From: Accumulibacter sp.
GTDB lineage: Bacteria; Pseudomonadota; Gammaproteobacteria; Burkholderiales; Rhodocyclaceae
Reading direction: 5' to 3'
DNA: 33,180 nucleotides
Assembly: GCA_017302455.1 (NCBI GenBank)
Contig: JAFLDO010000047.1
Location: forward strand, 1 to 33,180
Shown here: piece after piece, positions 33,177-33,180 of the stretch
How the letters are laid out: each line of letters opens with the position of its first letter
Position numbering within the stretch: the first letter of the stretch is position 1
The notes under the pieces: model-generated
Database searches by the model: none
What the model was told of the DNA's origin: nothing
The model's input: only the letters and a program-made list of their open reading frames with translations
Position numbers and translations under genes: made by a program

Positions 33177-33180
33177 GTGA

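Overview
This window reads as a chromosomal segment of a GC-rich betaproteobacterium, most likely in or near the Rhodocyclales (Thauera/Azoarcus-like). The basis is the betaproteobacterial-looking 5S rRNA, a pyruvate dehydrogenase cluster whose E3 carries its own lipoyl domain, and indolepyruvate:ferredoxin oxidoreductase genes next to a FixLJ-type regulator. The genus is an inference; I could not run a database search.

Positions 1 to about 17180 look like an accessory region (genomic island). From the left it holds the start of an unknown gene and an AT-richer hypothetical gene coupled to it (1-975). Next is a type I restriction-modification operon read leftwards, hsdM-hsdS-X-hsdR, where X is a GmrSD-like DUF262/HNH protein inserted in frame-overlapping fashion (1159-9015). 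Then comes a plasmid-type replication block: a TrfA-like initiator, a small ribbon-helix-helix protein overlapping it, and four 17-bp iterons at exact 22-bp spacing, followed by about 0.8 kb of apparently non-coding DNA (9259-11537). After a small DUF6471-type gene there is a rightward operon for a Tn7-like transposition machine: a TnsA-TnsB fusion, a TnsC-type AAA+ ATPase and a TniQ/TnsD-type target selector (11947-16963). A strong terminator and a stretch with inverted repeats separate it from tRNA-Ala(CGC), which probably marks the island boundary. No resolvase, tyrosine integrase, CRISPR array or cas gene is visible, and the far end of the element is not in the window.

Positions 17187 to 33180 look like core chromosome. 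A leftward operon folD-purE-purK-tsaC(sua5) runs into the tRNA (17315-20920). Leftward iorA-iorB (21005-23501) is preceded by a perfect FNR/ANR box placed for a class II activated promoter. Upstream of that is a leftward sensor kinase/response regulator pair (23610-26316). Divergent from the kinase, aceE-aceF-lpdA (26607-32846) runs rightward from a good sigma70-type promoter and ends at a strong bidirectional terminator. The window closes with the 3' end of an rRNA operon on the minus strand (5S rRNA and its terminator).

Taken together, the left half is a mobile, defence-carrying block beside a tRNA gene, and the right half is purine/folate, arylpyruvate and pyruvate metabolism. The most unusual point is the coexistence of a Tn7-like integration module with a TrfA/iteron replicon in one island.
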